A DNA stretch of 64,000 nucleotides from Luteolibacter flavescens. GTDB lineage: Bacteria; Verrucomicrobiota; Verrucomicrobiia; Verrucomicrobiales; Akkermansiaceae. The notes beneath the pieces are model-generated. The model made no database searches. It saw only the letters and a list, made by a program, of their open reading frames with translations, and was not told the origin of the DNA. The DNA lies in assembly GCF_025950085.1 (NCBI RefSeq), contig NZ_JAPDDS010000011.1, forward strand, positions 124,001 to 188,000, given 5' to 3'. Numbering within the stretch: position 1 is the first letter of the stretch; each line of letters starts with the position of its first letter. Both the position numbers and the translations under genes were made by a program. Below, one piece after another: positions 61,916 through 64,000 of the stretch.

Positions 61916-62793
61916 ATGCCAAAATCCTCGACACCCCTTCCGGTCCGATCCGGTTTCCTGCCTACGTGCCTGTCACCACCTTTGGTGGCAAGTATCCCCT
62001 CGATGGGCTGATCCAACCCTACCTTCCCCGACTCGCCCCAGCATTGATGGTTAGCCACCACTATGCCCGACAGATGCGGGAGAAACCCCGCCTGCCCGTC
62101 ATGATCGACTCCGGCGGCTTCGCAGCCCTGTTCGAAGGCAGCAAGGTCCTTGCCCGGAAGGGTCTGGGAATTCTCGAAATCCATCTGGGCGAAGAACCCG
62201 AGCTACTCACCCCATGGGATGTCCTGGAGTTTCAGGAACAACATGCCGACATCGCCTTCACCCTCGACTTCCCCATCCCTCCGAACCTGCCGATTCGCGA
62301 CGCCAGACGTCGCCAGAAGCTCACTATCGCAAACGCCTGCTGGGCGCTTGAGAATCGCCGGCGACGCGAGATGAGGCTCTTCGCCTGCATCCAGGCGTGG
62401 GATTCGGAAAGCGCGCGCGACTGCGCCCGTCAACTCGCGGAGCGTCCCTTTGATGGCTTCGCGATCGGAGGGCTCGTGCCTCGTGCTTGGGACTGGGAGC
62501 TCCTTTCGTCCATCGTCCTCAGCGTGAGGAACGAAGTTGGCTCGCGCCCCCTCCACATCTTCGGCCTCGGAAAGCCGGAACTCGCCGCCAAGCTCTTCGA
62601 ACTCGGCGTCGACTCGGTCGACTCAAGCTCCTACGTCAAAGCGGCTGCCGACGGAGTTTCCTGGGCAACAGGTTCAAAAGTTCCAGACCCGAGCGTGTCG
62701 GACCGACTCGCTCTAGCCCTATCCAATCTGGCTCTGGCGACAGGTTCCACTCTGCCACTATCCGTGGGAAAGCTCTTCCCAACGAGGTGCTAG
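61912..62793 (+). CDS. Short tRNA-guanine-transglycosylase-like (DpdA/archaeal-TGT-like) protein, 293 aa
   Basis: The catalytic DSGGF loop is present (VMIDSGGFAAL, D66). FDGFAIGGLVPR corresponds to the GGL(A) substrate loop of TGT enzymes. HIFGLGKPELAAKLFELGVDSVDSSSYVKAA matches the second catalytic segment, with D-S-S-S-Y as in archaeal TGT (FDSxSY) rather than bacterial queuine TGT (FDCVxPTR). No CxCx2C...H zinc site is seen. TGT-fold enzymes swap guanine for a 7-deazaguanine base in tRNA or, for DpdA, in DNA. Coupling to a helicase suggests a nucleic acid other than ordinary tRNA; this is inference. No preQ0 genes are in the window. Confidence 0.72.
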   Translation: MNAKILDTPSGPIRFPAYVPVTTFGGKYPLDGLIQPYLPRLAPALMVSHHYARQMREKPRLPVMIDSGGFAALFEGSKVLARKGLGILEIHLGEEPELLTPWDVLEFQEQHADIAFTLDFPIPPNLPIRDARRRQKLTIANACWALENRRRREMRLFACIQAWDSESARDCARQLAERPFDGFAIGGLVPRAWDWELLSSIVLSVRNEVGSRPLHIFGLGKPELAAKLFELGVDSVDSSSYVKAAADGVSWATGSKVPDPSVSDRLALALSNLALATGSTLPLSVGKLFPTRC

Positions 62794-62820
62794 GCGCTTT
62801 GGGGAAATCGAGCAATCCGG

Positions 62821-62835
62821 TTGACAAAAGTTGAC
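62821..62835 (+). promoter_or_regulatory. Direct TTGAC repeats before the XRE-ImmA gene
   Basis: TTGAC occurs twice ten bases apart (62821-62825, 62831-62835), 30 bp before the ATG at 62865. One copy may be a -35 box or both may form a regulator site. Confidence 0.3.
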
Positions 62836-62864
62836 ACCGCGACTTTCCTCTCGCCGACCCCCGC

Positions 62865-64000
62865 ATGGCGAAAATCCTCAACCTTCCACTCCTTCAGGCC
62901 ACCTTGGCCGAGAAGGGGCTGAGCCAGACCGCCCTATCGGAGGCACTTGGCCTCAGCAAGGCGGCGGTATCCAAGTGGTTCAAGGGTAAGTCCTTCCCTC
63001 GTCCGCAAGAGCTTCTCAAGCTCGGCAAACTTTTGGGACTTGGATTCAAGGATCTGGTCCAGAGCGGCCCGGCTGCCGCCGAACCGCTGGTTGCCTTCCG
63101 AAAGCGGGCCGGAACGGTTACCAAGGACGAACACACTTCGCGTGCTCAGGACATGGGGCGACTTCTGGCCCCGGTGGTCACCCATTTGCCGTTCGACAAC
63201 TTCGTGGCTCCTGTCCGTCTAAAAGACCCTCAGCTGGACTACGACTACATCCAGCAGCTGGTGACCAAAGTCAGGTTGGAACTCGACCTGGACCCGGTGA
63301 AGCCAATCGATTTCGAGAACCTGATCGGCAAGTTCAACGAGCTGCAGGCGGTCCTGGTACCCGTGATGTGGGGTAAGAAATCCCGCCACGAAAACGCGCT
63401 CCACATTTACCTGCCGGATTCGAGGACGACCTGGGTGTTTCTCAACCTCGATAGTGAGCTACACGATTTCAAGTTCTGGATGGCTCACGAACTCGGCCAC
63501 GTCTTGAGCGTCAGCCTGCTCGAAGGAAACGAGATCGAGCGGGCCGAAGATTTTGCGGACGCTTTTGCGGGAGCACTCCTGTTCCCCGAAAGAGCCGCCG
63601 CCGAATCGCTCGACGAGTATTCCCGTAAAAAGACGGACGCCACCAGGATTCAGGCGATCCTTCGCATTGCGAAGGATTACCTGATTTCACCGTTCTCCGT
63701 CTATCGGGAGATCCAGCGCTATTGCGAGCACCACGAGCTGCCCTTCGCCACGGTGAAACAGCCGTCGCTCCACGCTGCAATCAGCCAGTTTAACAAGCGC
63801 TACCAGACGATCCGGGAGATGCTCTTCGACGGTGATGTGCCATCGGCCGATCACTACATGAGGATCAGCAACGAGACCTTTAGCACTCCGGTTTTCAAGG
63901 CGCTTGGCGACTACGTGAAGGCAACCGAGGTATCCCCCTCGGTGCTCAGCCGCATGCTCGATGTTCCCCTGTGGGATGCCCGTGAGCTGAAGCAAGCCCT
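62865..64000 (+). CDS. XRE-HTH plus ImmA/IrrE-type metallopeptidase, cut by window end
   Basis: An N-terminal Cro/C1 HTH (LAEKGLSQTALSEALGLSKAAVSKWFKGKSFPRPQELLKL, residues 13-52) is followed by an ImmA/IrrE-type peptidase domain with FKFWMAHELGHVL (H208-E209-H212) and ERAEDFADAFAGALLFP supplying the third ligand. Such proteins cleave repressors in mobile elements or sense damage. The frame is open to the last base (at least 378 codons), so the C-terminus is missing. It starts 71 bp after the TGT-like gene, on the same strand, and may control this part of the element. Confidence 0.85.
   Translation, partial: MAKILNLPLLQATLAEKGLSQTALSEALGLSKAAVSKWFKGKSFPRPQELLKLGKLLGLGFKDLVQSGPAAAEPLVAFRKRAGTVTKDEHTSRAQDMGRLLAPVVTHLPFDNFVAPVRLKDPQLDYDYIQQLVTKVRLELDLDPVKPIDFENLIGKFNELQAVLVPVMWGKKSRHENALHIYLPDSRTTWVFLNLDSELHDFKFWMAHELGHVLSVSLLEGNEIERAEDFADAFAGALLFPERAAAESLDEYSRKKTDATRIQAILRIAKDYLISPFSVYREIQRYCEHHELPFATVKQPSLHAAISQFNKRYQTIREMLFDGDVPSADHYMRISNETFSTPVFKALGDYVKATEVSPSVLSRMLDVPLWDARELKQA

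Larger units (their letters stand above)
27756..64000. mobile_element. Integrative element (at least 36 kb), left end at tRNA-Ala fragment
   Basis: The element begins at the tRNA fragment with an adjacent integrase, followed by replication-, nuclease-, ATPase-, ligase- and defence-type genes with no housekeeping genes. No second tRNA copy is seen to the right, so the end lies past 64000. It appears composite: a core at 29.6-47.6 kb, an AbiE/Fic insert, a signalling cassette at 47.6-55.7 kb, and a helicase/TGT-like cluster from 55.7 kb. No conjugation or virion genes are visible in this part. Confidence 0.65.

Noticed and set aside
56550-62793. Identification of the helicase/TGT-like cluster as a complete dpd system
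   Set aside because: The other dpd components and preQ0 biosynthesis genes are not visible, and the helicases look Ski2-like, so only a resemblance is claimed.

Overview
This is high-GC bacterial DNA, most likely from Verrucomicrobiota (a Luteolibacter/Haloferula/Akkermansia-type relative; this is inference from protein families, as no rRNA is present). The clues are a giant autotransporter-associated beta-strand-repeat protein, a Verru_Chthon cassette protein A-like pseudopilin-type protein, secreted proteins ending in the DxDxDGxxNxxE-LGGxP module common in this phylum, and start sites that mostly lack a Shine-Dalgarno.

Layout. (1) 1-2.2 kb: accessory genes: a hypothetical protein, a 48-aa basic protein, a HEPN-motif protein coupled to a small Cys-rich protein, and a scrap of an IS3 transposase. 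(2) 2.2-27.5 kb: a glycan-foraging locus. A 1834-aa surface repeat protein is divergent from a tightly packed plus-strand series: small secreted protein, 1270-aa FN3/repeat protein, GH20 hexosaminidase, M60-like metalloprotease, Verru_Chthon protein, trehalase-like glycosidase, GntR-type regulator with a LacI-like sensor, and a 1873-aa GH20-FN3-SGNH protein. Matching TGTAC dyads (8168-8184 and 21712-21728) lie about 100 bp before the first gene and before the 1873-aa gene, so the regulator probably controls both. The gene set fits breakdown of mucin-like, GlcNAc-bearing glycoproteins.

(3) 27.76 kb to the window end: an integrated element. It starts with a 44-bp 3' fragment of a tRNA-Ala(CGC), the expected attL, followed by a tyrosine integrase; the intact tRNA should lie beyond the right edge. 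The core (29.6-47.6 kb) holds a replication-initiator-like protein behind a perfect palindrome, two related unknown proteins (one split by a frame change), a Cas4/RecB-like nuclease, a DUF3150-like protein, two zincin-type proteins, a Ycf35 (DUF1257)/DUF2997/Ycf46 AAA-ATPase module and a WGR-like DNA ligase. AbiE and Fic modules are inserted among them. Many core genes share a strong stem-loop followed by an SD-less A/C-rich leader.

(4) 47.6-55.7 kb: a cassette that interrupts a core gene and carries signalling genes: two GYF_2-type proteins (one with a PrsW membrane protease), a zinc-ribbon membrane protein, a XRE regulator, a DUF5131 three-Cys protein, an ECF-like sigma factor with a coupled 66-aa protein, and a Ser/Thr kinase. 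(5) 55.7-64 kb: a divergent cluster of two Ski2-like helicases (one with a SWIM zinc finger), a short tRNA-guanine-transglycosylase-like protein, an HTH regulator, a metallophosphoesterase and a XRE-ImmA/IrrE protein cut by the window end. The helicase/TGT-like/helicase group around one dyad operator is the best candidate here for an undescribed (probably nucleic-acid-modifying or defence) system.
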